Shown here: one piece after another, positions 22,057 to 32,736 of the stretch | Position numbering within the stretch: position 1 is the first letter of the stretch | Layout: each line of letters begins with the position of its first letter | Origin: Pythium myriotylum | Taxonomy: Eukaryota > Oomycota > Peronosporomycetes > Pythiales > Pythiaceae | Assembly (NCBI GenBank): GCA_023091665.1 | Contig: JALJCQ010000026.1 | Coordinates: 930,001-994,000, forward strand | Direction: 5' to 3' | Length of the DNA stretch: 64,000 bases | Made by a program: the position numbers and the translations under genes | The notes under the pieces: generated by a model | What the model saw: only the letters and a program-made list of their open reading frames with translations | The model's database searches: none | Told to the model about the DNA's origin: nothing

Positions 22057-23874
22057 TTATCCTAGTCTCTGTGCGTAGTGTTCATACGCTCTCAACTGGA
22101 TATGTAGCATCGCACGGAACTCGTCGCGGTCGATCACACCATTGCCGTCCAGATCTGCATGCTGGAAACATCGCTTCATGTCATTCCGGAAGGAGTGGCG
22201 TTGTGAGCCATCGGCAAAAGGAGCCAACGTGATCAAATCGTCTAGTCCGAGATGGTCGTCGTTGTTCGTGTCGAGTGAATCGAAAACGCGTGAGACGATC
22301 GCCTCCCATCTTGACGGAGATGCACGCTGGATAACTGACCAGTCCAGCAGAGCCGCAGTGAACTCATCAATGGTCAGGAACCCGTCACCATCGAGATCGA
22401 TGCGACTCAGGAAGCTCTTGACCTCCCCGTGCGTCAGTCGATACCCAGCGTTCGCGATGTACTCAGTAAACTCAGCGATGCCGACTTGTGAACTGCCGTT
22501 GTGTGAAAGCTCGCTGAATAGCACGACCACGTCCTCTTTGGCCTCGAGCGGGAGAAGGCGTGCAATTTCGGTGAATACCGCTTGCTGAAAGCTGTTGAGC
22601 GACCGATAGAGCTGCAGCCGCTGCACGAGTGTACCTTCCAGCACACGCGGCATGCCAGTCCCTTGGCTCATGGTGGGACGAGCAATCCAAGGGTGTTGCA
22701 GCGCCTGCTTGGCCGTGAGTCTCTCATCCACGTCCCTTGTAAGCAGTTTGCGAACGAGATCCTTCGCCTGGGAGGATACACGCGGCCACGGATCGGACTC
22801 CATGTCCAGCTCCTCGTGTAGGATGCGCTCGTCCAAGAGCTCACCTTCGAAAGGAAACCGACCGGCGAGAAGGCGGTACAGAATGACTCCGCAGCTCCAC
22901 ATATCAGATGGGAACGAGTACCCAGATGAACGAATGAGCACTTCAGGAGCAGTGTAAAGCGGCGTTCCACGAATTTCGTACAGGAGCTCGCCCTCTTTGA
23001 GGAATGAGGCACCGCCGAAGTCTGTGAGCTTGAGCGGTGAGGTCTCCTTCGAGTCGGCAAACAAGAAGTTTTCGAGTTTGAGGTCGCCGTGGAGAATACG
23101 AAGCAAGTGGCATTGCCACACGACGTGCAAGATGTCGGCCATATACATAGCCACGAGCGATTCGTTGGGTGGACCGTCGTCATTCGATGCTTGCGTGAGG
23201 CGAGCGAACGCGTCGCCGCCCACACAGTGTTCCATGACAAGGTAGACGTTTTGATCGTCTTCATAGGCACCAAAGAAATGCACCACATTTAGCGTCCCTC
23301 CGAGAAGCACCATCATGCGGCCCTCTTGTTGGAGAGCTTGGTAGTCTGCGAGATTGACAACTCGGATTTTGGGGATGATCTTGACGGCAAGATCTAGATC
23401 AGTGCGGGGATCTGTCGCGACGACACGATGGACACGTCCAAAAGCTCCTTCTCCAAGTAGCTCCGCGAGTTGATACTTGGCCTGGAAGTCGCGCGGTAGG
23501 TGGAAGTCAATCTCTTCGGGTGTCGTGAAGAACGAGGCCGTCTCAAGCGCGAGTTTCTGGAGTCGCGGAACGCGATGGAGCCGCTCCAAGATCGGCCGCC
23601 ACGCGCGACGCACACTCCCGAAGTTTGCAGCCTGGGCGGCAGTCACGGACGGCGTGTTGGGCACTCGACTAAAAGACGGCGAAGTCGGCACTGGCGAGGA
23701 CTGCGCAGCCTCTTCAGTGCTCGACTGCCGCACGTCTGTGTGGAGTTGGCCCTGCGCCGACGCGACCCGCAAACACTTTTTGACCGTTCGCTTGGAGAGA
23801 GCGCTGAGGCCTGCTGGAGCCGCCCTCGCGCCGAGGGCCGCATAGAGCTGGCGGGGGACGGGGAGTGGCGTCAT
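22057..23874 (-). CDS. CDPK-like Ser/Thr kinase with C-terminal EF-hands
   Basis: Single exon, 605 residues. The kinase domain spans ~134-396: LLGEGAFGRVHR glycine loop, Lys165 (LAVKIIPK), catalytic loop LHGDLKLENFLF (HGD at 262-264 instead of HRD), DFG at 285-287, and an APE motif (TAPEVL). After a linker come a degenerate EF-hand (~457-469) and three loops at 493-504 (DLDGDGFLTIDE), 535-546 (DTNNDDHLGLDD) and 574-585 (DLDGNGVIDRDE). The layout matches calcium-dependent protein kinases. The His-Gly-Asp triad loses the Arg that senses activation-loop phosphorylation, as in many non-RD kinases. The ~130-residue N-terminus is basic and Ala/Ser-rich; a targeting function is possible but not shown. 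Confidence 0.9.
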   Translation of the reverse strand: MTPLPVPRQLYAALGARAAPAGLSALSKRTVKKCLRVASAQGQLHTDVRQSSTEEAAQSSPVPTSPSFSRVPNTPSVTAAQAANFGSVRRAWRPILERLHRVPRLQKLALETASFFTTPEEIDFHLPRDFQAKYQLAELLGEGAFGRVHRVVATDPRTDLDLAVKIIPKIRVVNLADYQALQQEGRMMVLLGGTLNVVHFFGAYEDDQNVYLVMEHCVGGDAFARLTQASNDDGPPNESLVAMYMADILHVVWQCHLLRILHGDLKLENFLFADSKETSPLKLTDFGGASFLKEGELLYEIRGTPLYTAPEVLIRSSGYSFPSDMWSCGVILYRLLAGRFPFEGELLDERILHEELDMESDPWPRVSSQAKDLVRKLLTRDVDERLTAKQALQHPWIARPTMSQGTGMPRVLEGTLVQRLQLYRSLNSFQQAVFTEIARLLPLEAKEDVVVLFSELSHNGSSQVGIAEFTEYIANAGYRLTHGEVKSFLSRIDLDGDGFLTIDEFTAALLDWSVIQRASPSRWEAIVSRVFDSLDTNNDDHLGLDDLITLAPFADGSQRHSFRNDMKRCFQHADLDGNGVIDRDEFRAMLHIQLRAYEHYAQRLG

Positions 23875-23995
23875 TGACGGCGATGCACTGACCTCTCACA
23901 CGAGCCCATGCTGGACAAACGCAACGTGGGACTTGTTTTTTTGCACCCCCGATTCATAATATTAGGCCTTACAGTACAACATGGCTACACGACGA

Positions 23996-26026
23996 TCAAA
24001 TGACTTGCGAGCCCAGCTCACTGGCACTGCCATTGCTTTCCGCAGCAGAGGCGGTGATGCCACTCTGAGCAGTCGCTGCACTGGTGACAGCACCTTCCAC
24101 CTCAACGGCCACGTCATTCGATGTTGAATCGACTGAAGGGTTTGGTCTTCGGAGATAGATCGAGCTGCCTGAGACGGAGGCACTCGTTGGGGAAAGGAAG
24201 AAGAGTATCGAGTGCAACAACTCTAGATCCTCCTCGGCACTGCCCGCTGGAATTGGACCACCTTGTTCCAGTACAATGCAGTTCGTCTGCACGTTGATCG
24301 GTCGAAGATCTTTCGCCAGTGATCTGGTCAGCACTTCCAACTTTGCACCTTCAACGGTATTGGGCCTGCAAACGAGTAGTTAATAAGCTGTTCGTATGCT
24401 TTAAGAGACTAGCCGTCATACTCGTTGGCGTCTTGAACAGCAATGTTGATGATGGAGTTTCGACCACTGCGCTGCATGCATGTCGAGCTAAAGATCTGGC
24501 AAATTTCATTCGAACGACTACAAGAACCCATGGTGTGAGCGCAACGAATCTGGAAAACCAAAGAAAGAAACCTACGAGCTTGATCCACTTAGTGTCTGGC
24601 CGTCCCCCGACACTGACGATGACTCTGCAGGAGAATGGGAGGCGTTGTCTGCGCTTGATACAAGGTTGATAAGGCAGTCGACTTGGTCAAACTTGGTTGC
24701 AATCGACCGACTCCACTCCTCGATCTGAGAACGTGATTGAAGGGTGCAAAACAGAGGTAGCATAACCCCTCGCGGAGGCTCAATACCTTCTGCTGTATGA
24801 AACTGGGCGAGATAACTGGCTGCGAACGCCTCCATTGATCCGAAGTCTCTGGAAACCAACCAGGGTTAGTATCGTCATCATCGCAGACACCGATCACCAC
24901 ACAACTCACGCAAAGGTGACGAGGACATTGGCACCGATCTGCCATAGGTTTGTGGCTGTTCGAGCAATTGAAGGATTCTCTCCTCCTAAAATCACGACCT
25001 AGACAGTAAAGCCATGTGAAGATGCGTTAGTATGTGATATGTTTTGCACAGCACTACAGAATTGCTCACCATTTTGTTGGCCAACAAATTTCTCCACTGA
25101 GAAAATGCGGCAGGTCCTTGATAAACAAGAAGCGAGGCTGATAGGGCGTCTTGCAGGACTGCTGGGTTGCTCAGATCGATGGCTCCGTCTGTCTTCAGAC
25201 GCTTCCGGCGTGCGTCTGCCTCCACGTCAATAGTGGGATCTTTTCCGACGTAGGATGGGCCATGCGGAAGCTTCGTCGAGAACACTCCCGTGACTGGAAC
25301 TGCGGATCCGCCAGCGATCGTTGGTGATGTTGTGGGGACAGTCGTGTTGGGCATCATAAACTCATCATGCCCAAACGACCGTTTGGCACCGTTGCCATGC
25401 ACATCGACGCCGCTGATCGGCTGCATGTGGCTATAAAGCCCTGCACTGATCTCATTGCGCACGTTGCAACGCCCCTCGCGCATGTTCTGCAAAAAGATCT
25501 GCACCGCGAGGTCGCCTTCAGATTCGCGCTTCTGTTTGAGTAACAACATGAATTCTGGGTGTTTGCTCATGAGATGGTTCTCGATTCGTCCGCGGCGGCA
25601 GTTGACACGACTCCACAGCTTGAGAGTCTCACGACTCGAGTTTGGGTCGTCGCACAGCATGCAGACGATCACCTCCCGCGCGCCTGCGTCATCGGTGGGC
25701 TTGCCGTCGTCTCCCAGAAGGTTCGCTGCTCGCAGTGCCACAACGCTGGCGGCATCGAGTGCGCTGTCAGGCAGCGCTTTCTCCATTATCGGTAGCGTAT
25801 GCAGCCAGCGCTTCTGGAAGGTGAACACGCGCTTGCGAGTGGCCGGCGGCGCCACGGCCGCCCCTTGTGCGTCTGAGCCGGCAGATTCGGGTCCCGCAAT
25901 GGCGGATCCATCCGCCGCAGTCGCACCACCAGTAGGAGGAGCGGCCTCCACAGAGTCGGCGGCAGCTGCGCGGTCAGGGGCGTCGCTTGGCGCGGTCTCC
26001 GCCTTGGTGTCGGCCTCGCTCATCAT
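23996..26026 (-). CDS. BED-like zinc finger fused to a degenerate short-chain dehydrogenase-like domain
   Basis: Five exons: 26026-25070, 24998-24910, 24848-24576, 24517-24422, 24365-23996; introns 71, 61, 58, 56 bp; 594 residues. The N-terminus is Ala-rich. A zinc-finger pattern C122-x2-C125...H151-x4-H156 (VCMLCDD, IENHLMSKHPEF) resembles a BED finger, a DNA-binding module. From ~320 a Rossmann-type domain begins (VVILGGENPSIARTATNLWQ), continues with VDCLINLVSSADNA and RNSIINIAVQDANE, then VEGAKLEVLTRSLAKDLRPI, the pattern of SDR strands 1, 4, 5 and helix 5/6. The SDR catalytic Tyr of YxxxK appears as Val (VEGAK), so catalysis is doubtful. Exon 4 was fixed by frame and intron size. Role unknown; a cofactor-sensing regulator is a speculation. 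Confidence 0.75.
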
Positions 26027-26779
26027 GTTCGCTTGCTTTGGTCGGAGCTCTTCAGGTTGTTCCCGCTCGTCGGTACCACCCACTTAGAAAAACCCATGTT
26101 TTCAAACGAGACACCTCCCACCCACCACCCATTTACCCACATTTCTGTGCTTCTGAAGTCGGCCCGCCCAGCTGGAATCGGTTCCTGATTAGAGGACTCC
26201 CGACCGGATCTGCGGAAGCTGAAGTGGCTCACAATTAGTGGAAAGCGCTTTGCGCTCGGCCGACGGAGCGCCGCGCGGTCGTCCGCGAGCGTCGGGCATG
26301 GCGCGGAGCCTCCATGGGCGCACGGAGAGCGGCCGACGTGTGACAGAAGAACAGTTCTCACAGAAGAACACCAAGCGTTTCGTGGCTTCCCACAGGAGTG
26401 AAGGTGCGTTGAGAATGATGGTGGCGGCAACTTGCTGTGTCACCGCGAAAATCCCACCACAGTCGATTTCAAAGGGTTATCACTTTATCAAAGATATTTT
26501 GAAGAGAGAGAATGAGGACGTTGCACCGTTGGAAGTATAGGACCACGACAACATCAAGGATAGGAGGTTGGTGCCAGCTGGAGTTCGATATTTCCCTCCC
26601 GAGTGGCGCGTGAGCATACTGAAACCAAGTCACGCGGGCGCGTTTTGTTGGGAGGAGGGGCGACCTACCTCCCTTCCTCCCCCCTTTTTTCTGCGGCAAG
26701 TTGCCCCAGAAAAGAAAGGGAAACAAACGGCAAACCCAAGTTCCCCCCTCCGGACCGAAGGAAACCAACCCCGCGGACC
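26027..26779. other. divergent spacer upstream of two nuclear-type genes
   Basis: About 750 bp between the BED/SDR start and the next plus-strand start. It holds frames continuing upstream of both starts but without ATGs in good context. Pyrimidine/purine-rich tracts occur near 26660-26760. No motif assigned. Confidence 0.45.
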
Positions 26780-28204
26780 ATGGAGCCCCGAGATCTCGTC
26801 AGCGGCGCTGCCCACGCGCCGCCGACGCCGACGCCGCGCGAGCCCGAGAGCGAGGACTCGGCCCTCTCGTCCCGCGCACCGTCGCCCGCGGACGAGCCAA
26901 AGGCCCTCGAGGACGACGACGTGGTCATGGAGTGCGACGAAGCCGCGGAAGACTCCGGCGCGACGGACGAAGACGAAGAGGAGGAGGAGCGTCGCGTGGC
27001 CGCCGCCTATTGCCACGCCATGTCGCGCGGCGCTCTCCATGCGGTCGACACGACGCCCGTGCGCGAGTATCCAGAGGAGTACGCCAAGTACCAGATGCCC
27101 GAGAAAGAAGCAGCCATCCTCTCGTCCGGCGTCATGATGTCGCCGTTGTGGAGCGGCAAGCGCAAGCGCTCTGACGCCGACGCGGCGGACCTGCGCACAC
27201 GCATGGCAGTCGAGGGCATCGACATGGCCAAGGGCCTCTCCGTGTCGGTGAAACGCAAGGGCAGCTCGGACTTTCTCCGTAAAGGCCAGTGGACGCCAAC
27301 GGAGGAGCGACTCGCGCGCCTCCTTATCGAGGCCTTTGAGGAAGGCTATCTGCCTATCTATACGGGCATCCGCTTACGCGGGTATCTCGCTGTCCAGCTC
27401 CAGTGCGACCCCATGCGCGTCTCTAAGAAACTGTGTGCTGGCACGATCGACGGGAAGAAGATCCCGAAGAACTATGGCCAAAAAAAATTTCGGCTTCGCA
27501 AAAAGCTGCTCTGGGATCGAGAAGAGGCGGGCCGTGTGCTTGCAACTCTCGAGCGTCTCACGAAAGAACTCTGGGCAGAGACAGGAATCTCACCACCGCA
27601 TTACTTGACGCTGTCAACTACCCGGAATGCTGATGAAGAGTCGTCACCTTCGTCTGTAACTCTCGACGGTGGTCGAACACAGTCGAGCCCTGTGAAAAAG
27701 CTTTCACCGCCGTCGAACAAGTCGAAAAAGCAAAAGGGCGGAGTCGTATTCCCTATCATCTACCTCAACCTTTCTAAGAAACTGAAGCAGGGACAAGCCG
27801 GCACCAACGGCCAAGCGGGCAGCGCGTCGTTCATGTACGACAACGTCATTCGCCATTACGGTGGCGACTCGACGTACGTCCAAAACCCTGATGGAAGCAT
27901 CCAGATCGTGGGTTATGCTACAAATCACAATGACAGCGACTCATCCTCAAGCTCGAGCTCCGATAAACCCGTGAAAGTTGATGGCGAATCTCTTCAGGCC
28001 GCGTACGAACTGTTGAACTTGCATCAGCACTGCCTGTCACCAACAGGATCGTCGACATCAAGAGGCTCGACGCCCTCATCACCCGCTGCGTCAGGGCATC
28101 AGGAATTGTTACAACTGCGAGAAGGCCAAGCGGTTGTGCCCATCCGACCGACGCCCTCCAAGCCTTCGATTCTAAGACAGCTGGCACCAACGGTGGCGTC
28201 ATGA
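26780..28204 (+). CDS. protein with a TLR..L.C.PMRxSKK-type domain seen in stramenopiles
   Basis: Single exon, 474 residues from ATG 26780 (the frame is open further upstream but without support). The N-terminus is acidic (VVMECDEAAED, ATDEDEEEEERR). The conserved core, about residues 170-260, runs KGQWTPTEERLARLLIEAFE, then GIRLRGYLAVQLQCDPMRVS and KKLCAGTIDGKKIPKNYGQ. From memory this resembles a domain found in many diatom and oomycete proteins, of unknown function, in which an aromatic-acidic helix is followed by L.....C.PMRiSKK. The C-terminal half is Ser-rich and disordered. Nuclear or chromatin roles have been suggested to me only by composition; I assign none. Confidence 0.6.
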   Translation: MEPRDLVSGAAHAPPTPTPREPESEDSALSSRAPSPADEPKALEDDDVVMECDEAAEDSGATDEDEEEEERRVAAAYCHAMSRGALHAVDTTPVREYPEEYAKYQMPEKEAAILSSGVMMSPLWSGKRKRSDADAADLRTRMAVEGIDMAKGLSVSVKRKGSSDFLRKGQWTPTEERLARLLIEAFEEGYLPIYTGIRLRGYLAVQLQCDPMRVSKKLCAGTIDGKKIPKNYGQKKFRLRKKLLWDREEAGRVLATLERLTKELWAETGISPPHYLTLSTTRNADEESSPSSVTLDGGRTQSSPVKKLSPPSNKSKKQKGGVVFPIIYLNLSKKLKQGQAGTNGQAGSASFMYDNVIRHYGGDSTYVQNPDGSIQIVGYATNHNDSDSSSSSSSDKPVKVDGESLQAAYELLNLHQHCLSPTGSSTSRGSTPSSPAASGHQELLQLREGQAVVPIRPTPSKPSILRQLAPTVAS

Positions 28205-28385
28205 GAAGATATTATGCTGGTTTTGTAGTTTTATTTGTCGGGGTGAATCATGTCCAAGTCCTCTTTTACTAGTATTAGCAAGGCTTCTATGAATGCGAGT
28301 CATATTCCCATTTCGTCAACAAGAATCTTTATTATGGTATATCTGAGAGCTGACGCCCTCGTACCTGCATTTCGGGCATGTCAGT

Positions 28386-29999
28386 CTACGCAACGTCCGC
28401 AACACGCATCACCGTCTGCTTGCCAAGATCGTCGCTGAGCTTGTCGGCGCTAACCATGACGACGCGGTCACCCGACACGAGCCAGCCCATCTTCTTCGCC
28501 GCTACAATGGCCTCAGCAGCGGTGGGTCGACGGTCAGTCGTCTCAGGGACAACTGGGTAAAGACCGCGGTGGATTTGCAGCTGACGACCAATCTTCTTGC
28601 TTGACGTAAAGCACATCACGGGTACGGCAGGCTTGTACTTGGCAACCATGCGCGCCGTGTGGCCCGTGTCCGTGAGGACGATGAGAAGCTTGGCGTTCAT
28701 CTCGTTTGCAGTCTTGACCGCTGAGCTCGCAATCGACTCGACGTCCGATGTCGCTGGTTCCCACTCAAACTGGTACTTGGCGTGCTCAAGCAACATGTCG
28801 GCCTCCTTGATGACCGTCATCATAGTGCGGACTGACTCAACAGGATACTTTCCCTGGGCAACTTCGCCACTGAGCATCACGGCGTCAGCGCCGTCAAGAA
28901 CCGCATTGCCGACATCCGAGACCTCGGCACGCGTCGGCCGCGGGTTGTTGGTCATGGACTCGAGCATTTGTGTCGCAACGATGACGGGCTTGCCGACGGC
29001 GTTGCACTTCTCCACCATCGTCTTCTGGTACGTCAATACCTTCTGCAGCGGCACTTCGACACCCAAGTCACCTCGAGCCACCATGATACCGTCCGAGACC
29101 TCCAAAATCGCGTCAAAGTTCTGGATACCTTCAAGATTCTCGATCTTTGAGATGATCTTGGGCGCGATCGCGCCCACCGGGTGGTACTTACGCATACAGG
29201 TATCCACAAACGCCTTGATCTGGATAACGTCCGACGGCTTACGGATGAAGGACGCCGCAATAAAGTCAACATCGTTCTTGACACCGAAGTCGAGGTCTTC
29301 CATGTCCTTCTGGGACAGCGCAGGAAGCTCCACAATCAGGCCGGGGAGGTTCACGCCCTTGCGGTTGCCAATCTCTTCCGTGTTGTGGATGAGGCAGCGC
29401 ACGCTCGTGTCGTTCTCGACTTCCACGACCGTCAGGCGAATGAGACCATCCGAGAGCAGCACCGTGTCACCCACTTTGACCGTGCTGGTGAGCTGCTTGT
29501 AGGTAACGAAAATTTTCTCCGGTGTACCATCCGTCTCGAACGCCGCGTCGGTGGTGAGAACGATTTCCTTGCCAGCTTCGAGGCGGATCTTCTTGCCGTC
29601 ACGCATTTTGCCCGTGCGGATCTCCGGCCCCTTCGTGTCCAGCAGCACAGCACGCAAATTGTAGTTGTGCTGCGGCGACCAGTGCACACCGCGACATGCA
29701 CGCAGGTTCTCAATGCGCATGAGCGCTTCGCTGTGCTCGGCGTGGGAGAAGTTGATGCGCATAATGCGCAGGCCTTCGTCCGTGAGCTTCTGAGTCATCT
29801 CGGGGCTCTCGGAGGCTGGGCCGATGGTGGCGACAATCTTGGTCATGGAGAACTTGTCGCTGCGGGGGTTTTTGTAGCCTTCGTGGTGGACCGTGAAGGC
29901 GCGCAACGCGGCCTGGGGCACGCGGCGCTGGCCCGGGAGCGAGGCCGAGGAGGCGCGCACGGCGGCGGCGGCGGTGGAGACGGTCAGGCGGCGGAACAT
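28386..29999 (-). CDS. pyruvate kinase with mitochondrial-type presequence
   Basis: Single exon, 537 residues. The enzyme converts phosphoenolpyruvate + ADP to pyruvate + ATP, the last glycolytic step. Motifs: KIVATIGPASESPEM and MRINFSHAEHSEA at the N-terminus, the Lys-containing signature ISKIENLEGIQNFD, MVARGDLGVEVP, ATQMLESMTNNPRPTRAEVS and DAVMLSGEVAQGKYP. The first ~37 residues (MFRRLTVSTAAAAVRASSAS, then more Arg/Ala) lack acids and form a typical mitochondrial leader before the catalytic body. Stramenopiles are known to hold copies of the pay-off half of glycolysis in mitochondria, which fits. A second, cytosolic gene probably exists elsewhere. An initiator-like element lies just upstream. 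Confidence 0.95.
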   Translation of the reverse strand: MFRRLTVSTAAAAVRASSASLPGQRRVPQAALRAFTVHHEGYKNPRSDKFSMTKIVATIGPASESPEMTQKLTDEGLRIMRINFSHAEHSEALMRIENLRACRGVHWSPQHNYNLRAVLLDTKGPEIRTGKMRDGKKIRLEAGKEIVLTTDAAFETDGTPEKIFVTYKQLTSTVKVGDTVLLSDGLIRLTVVEVENDTSVRCLIHNTEEIGNRKGVNLPGLIVELPALSQKDMEDLDFGVKNDVDFIAASFIRKPSDVIQIKAFVDTCMRKYHPVGAIAPKIISKIENLEGIQNFDAILEVSDGIMVARGDLGVEVPLQKVLTYQKTMVEKCNAVGKPVIVATQMLESMTNNPRPTRAEVSDVGNAVLDGADAVMLSGEVAQGKYPVESVRTMMTVIKEADMLLEHAKYQFEWEPATSDVESIASSAVKTANEMNAKLLIVLTDTGHTARMVAKYKPAVPVMCFTSSKKIGRQLQIHRGLYPVVPETTDRRPTAAEAIVAAKKMGWLVSGDRVVMVSADKLSDDLGKQTVMRVADVA

Positions 30000-30020
30000 G
30001 CTGCTTGCTTGGTCGGCCTC

Positions 30021-30036
30021 GAATCTGGAAGTGAGG
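30021..30036 (-). promoter_or_regulatory. initiator-like element upstream of pyruvate kinase
   Basis: On the minus strand CCTCACTTCCAGATTC lies 22-37 nt upstream of the start codon; TCACTTC fits YCAYTYY and the following AGATTC is a weak flanking element. Confidence 0.45.
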
Positions 30037-30375
30037 CCGTGTTTGCGCGTGCGGGCGTGGGGAGGGGGAGGAGAGGAGGGGGATGGTTTCGCTGGCGAAG
30101 CGTTGGTGCTTGGGTTCCACGAGCCGCAGACAAGCGGATCCGCTCGACGTCATCACCAGAATTCGCGGGTTTCGTACAGGTAGTAGACCCGACCCGTTCG
30201 AATTTTTTGGCATATAAAATCTGAGGTTACACTGCCGAAAACGGGTCTTTGCCTGCGCGGCGAACACTGCACGGGTCAAACCCATCCACCACGGCTTTTT
30301 TATATTCTCCGTCTGGCCCATCTGGCACAGATCCAAGCAGAAATTGGAGCTCACTGCTTTTGTGTTGTGGCAGTC
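30037..30375. other. spacer between pyruvate kinase promoter and MCM5 stop
   Basis: About 340 bp: promoter side of pyruvate kinase and 3' flank of MCM5. Nothing further recognised. Confidence 0.4.
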
Positions 30376-32736
30376 TCACTTGATGCGCGAGACGAATTTG
30401 TACTGGTTGAGCTGCCGCAGCGCGCCCTTCTGGACCATGGCGCGGATGGCGCGCTGGATAGCGTTCGGGTTGTAGCCCTGTGCCTCAAGACGGCTGTATA
30501 GAGCGCTCGTCTCCACGCGGGCGCCGATGCGCAGCGTGCGGTTGATGCTCTGCTCCACTTCCTGCGCCTTCTCGTGGAACGCGCCGAAGAGCCCTTGCGT
30601 GCCGCCGTCCTTGGCCGCATTCATGGTCGAGACGCTAAACATGCGGATGGCCTCGCGAACATGGTCGGCCGAAGCCTCATTCTGGAGTTGCATCTTGGCT
30701 AACGACTCGGAGATTCGCACGAGTGCCTCGAGCTGTCGAACGGTCACAGGGATAGTCGACTCGCCGCCTTGGTTGCGACGCACGTCATCCCGTACACCCA
30801 CGTAAAAGTCTTGTAATGCCTGCGCGGCGCTGACTGAGAGCCGTGGTGCGCACCGAGTGCGACAATAGGTGATAAACTTCTTCAATAGCCATGGCTCGTA
30901 CTCGCCTGTGCGTTCATCGCCAATGTCGGCTTTGTTGATGTTGTTGGTCGCCGACTGTGCATTTGTGTGAATGCGTACGACATGGGCAGCCATTTGGCGA
31001 TCGCGCGCGTCGTCCTGAATGTCGCGCACGATAAAAATCATATCGAAACGCGACAGAATCGTGCTCATGAGATCGATATTCTCTGACGCGCTGCGCATAT
31101 CGTCGTAGCGACCAAATACTGGGTTGGCTGCGGCAAGAACAGACGCGCGTGAATTCAAAATTGTTGTGATACCAGCCTTGGCTATCGATATCGTTTGCTG
31201 CTCCATGGCCTCATGGATTGCTACTCGGTCGGACTCGCGCATCTTGTCAAACTCATCGATACATACAACACCACCATCAGCGAGCACCATGGCACCGCCT
31301 TCGAGATAGAACTCGCCCTTGGCATCTTTGATCACGGATGCAGTCAAACCGGCTGCACTGCTGCCTTTGCCTGAAGTGTACACTCCGACTGGGGCCACTT
31401 TCTCAACGAACTTCAAGAACTGACTCTTTGCAGTTGAAGGATCGCCTAGTAAGAGGACGTTGATATCACCTCGAAGCTAGACACAGTGATAAAACCATCA
31501 GCGAGCGAGCAGGAAAAAATCGGTTCAACCAGAAACGTACGATCATGCCGTCTGGTAGCCGTTTTCGAGAACCACCCACGAGTAAGCATGCAATGGCCTT
31601 CTTAATGTTGGTCGTGTAGTCGCCGTAAATCGACGGGGCGATGCTGTTCGCAAGTTTTTCGTACAATTCAGGGTCACGCGCCATTTCGTGGAATTTCTCC
31701 TCTTCTGCTGGTGAAAACGTCGCCTTGGATCGACCAGCACCTTCCTCGTCAATCTAATTGTTCGTAAACAGTGTTTAACATCGAATAGCTCAACACACCG
31801 CTATCACGAAACACATACCTCAATGCCGACGACGCGAATGTAAAGTTGGCGAATCGCGACTGCTCCAACTTGGCGCGTACCGGCGTTGACAACACTCGTA
31901 ATACCTACGATAGATACTCGAGTTCCTGGAGACGCTCGATCAACGAGATGTCGATCTGCAATGAGCGCAAGGTTACGAGGCATTTCACCAGTGGGTACAA
32001 CTTCGGGATTCTCTTGTAGTTTGAGTGTTTGTTGGTCGACGTAATCGCATTTGTCCGGTACAACGATATACGAGTCCTGTGGACACATGTCCCCTGTTGC
32101 TTCATCCTCGCGATTGCGATCACACATTCGGGGAATATTGATGCCACCCATGCCCGACACTGCGACGCGCTTTGTATTGCCACAGTGCTTGCATCGTAGG
32201 GTCGCCGCCACGCATTTCGTGCGCACGCGCGTCGCGCTGATGACGATGCCAGGCACCTTGACGAGCTTGTTGATCTCCTGTGCGTGCACGTGCCTCAACG
32301 AAACGTGGGCTTGATCGCTGGTTATCATAACTTGGATATCCGGTAGCGTTTTGATGTTGAGTGGTTCATTGGAGTCAGCGATGGGGTCATACTGTGACTC
32401 TGTGCGATTGAGCACTAAAAGATATGCGAGCATTTCCTTGGCCGCGTTCTCCACCAGAGGCAGGTGGTCTTTGGGGTTTTTGAGAATCAAATCTTGCAGT
32501 AGCTGGTCATAGGTTGAGAGATGTGTGAGGTTTAAGGCGAAGAAGTGGCAGCCGCGGCGGTAGTTGGCAATGAGCTGCTCGCGGTAGTAGAAGATGGGGC
32601 CGACGCGGAAGTTTCGTAAAAACTCGAGCAGTCGTTTCTGGATCGCGATCGGAGACGTCTCCTGCGCGTCGCGCGCGGCCACGACCGACGCGCTCTCCAT
32701 GCCCATGGAGGACACGCGGCCCGCATCCCAGTCCAT
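30376..32736 (-). CDS. MCM5: MCM5 replicative helicase subunit
   Basis: Three exons: 32736-31819, 31753-31541, 31476-30376; introns 65 and 64 bp; 743 residues, normal for MCM5. N-terminal MCM domain starts near [19 protein letters not shown]; a zinc-binding stretch has [10 protein letters not shown] and later Cys. AAA+ core: Walker [17 protein letters not shown], then [20 protein letters not shown], Walker [10 protein letters not shown], and the SRFD arginine finger ([12 protein letters not shown]). [14 protein letters not shown] and SIAPSIYGD are MCM5-like. The winged-helix C-terminus ends FVSRIK. MCM5 is part of the MCM2-7 ring in the nucleus. The start codon lies 283 bp from the divergent phosphoglycerate mutase start. 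Confidence 0.95.
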
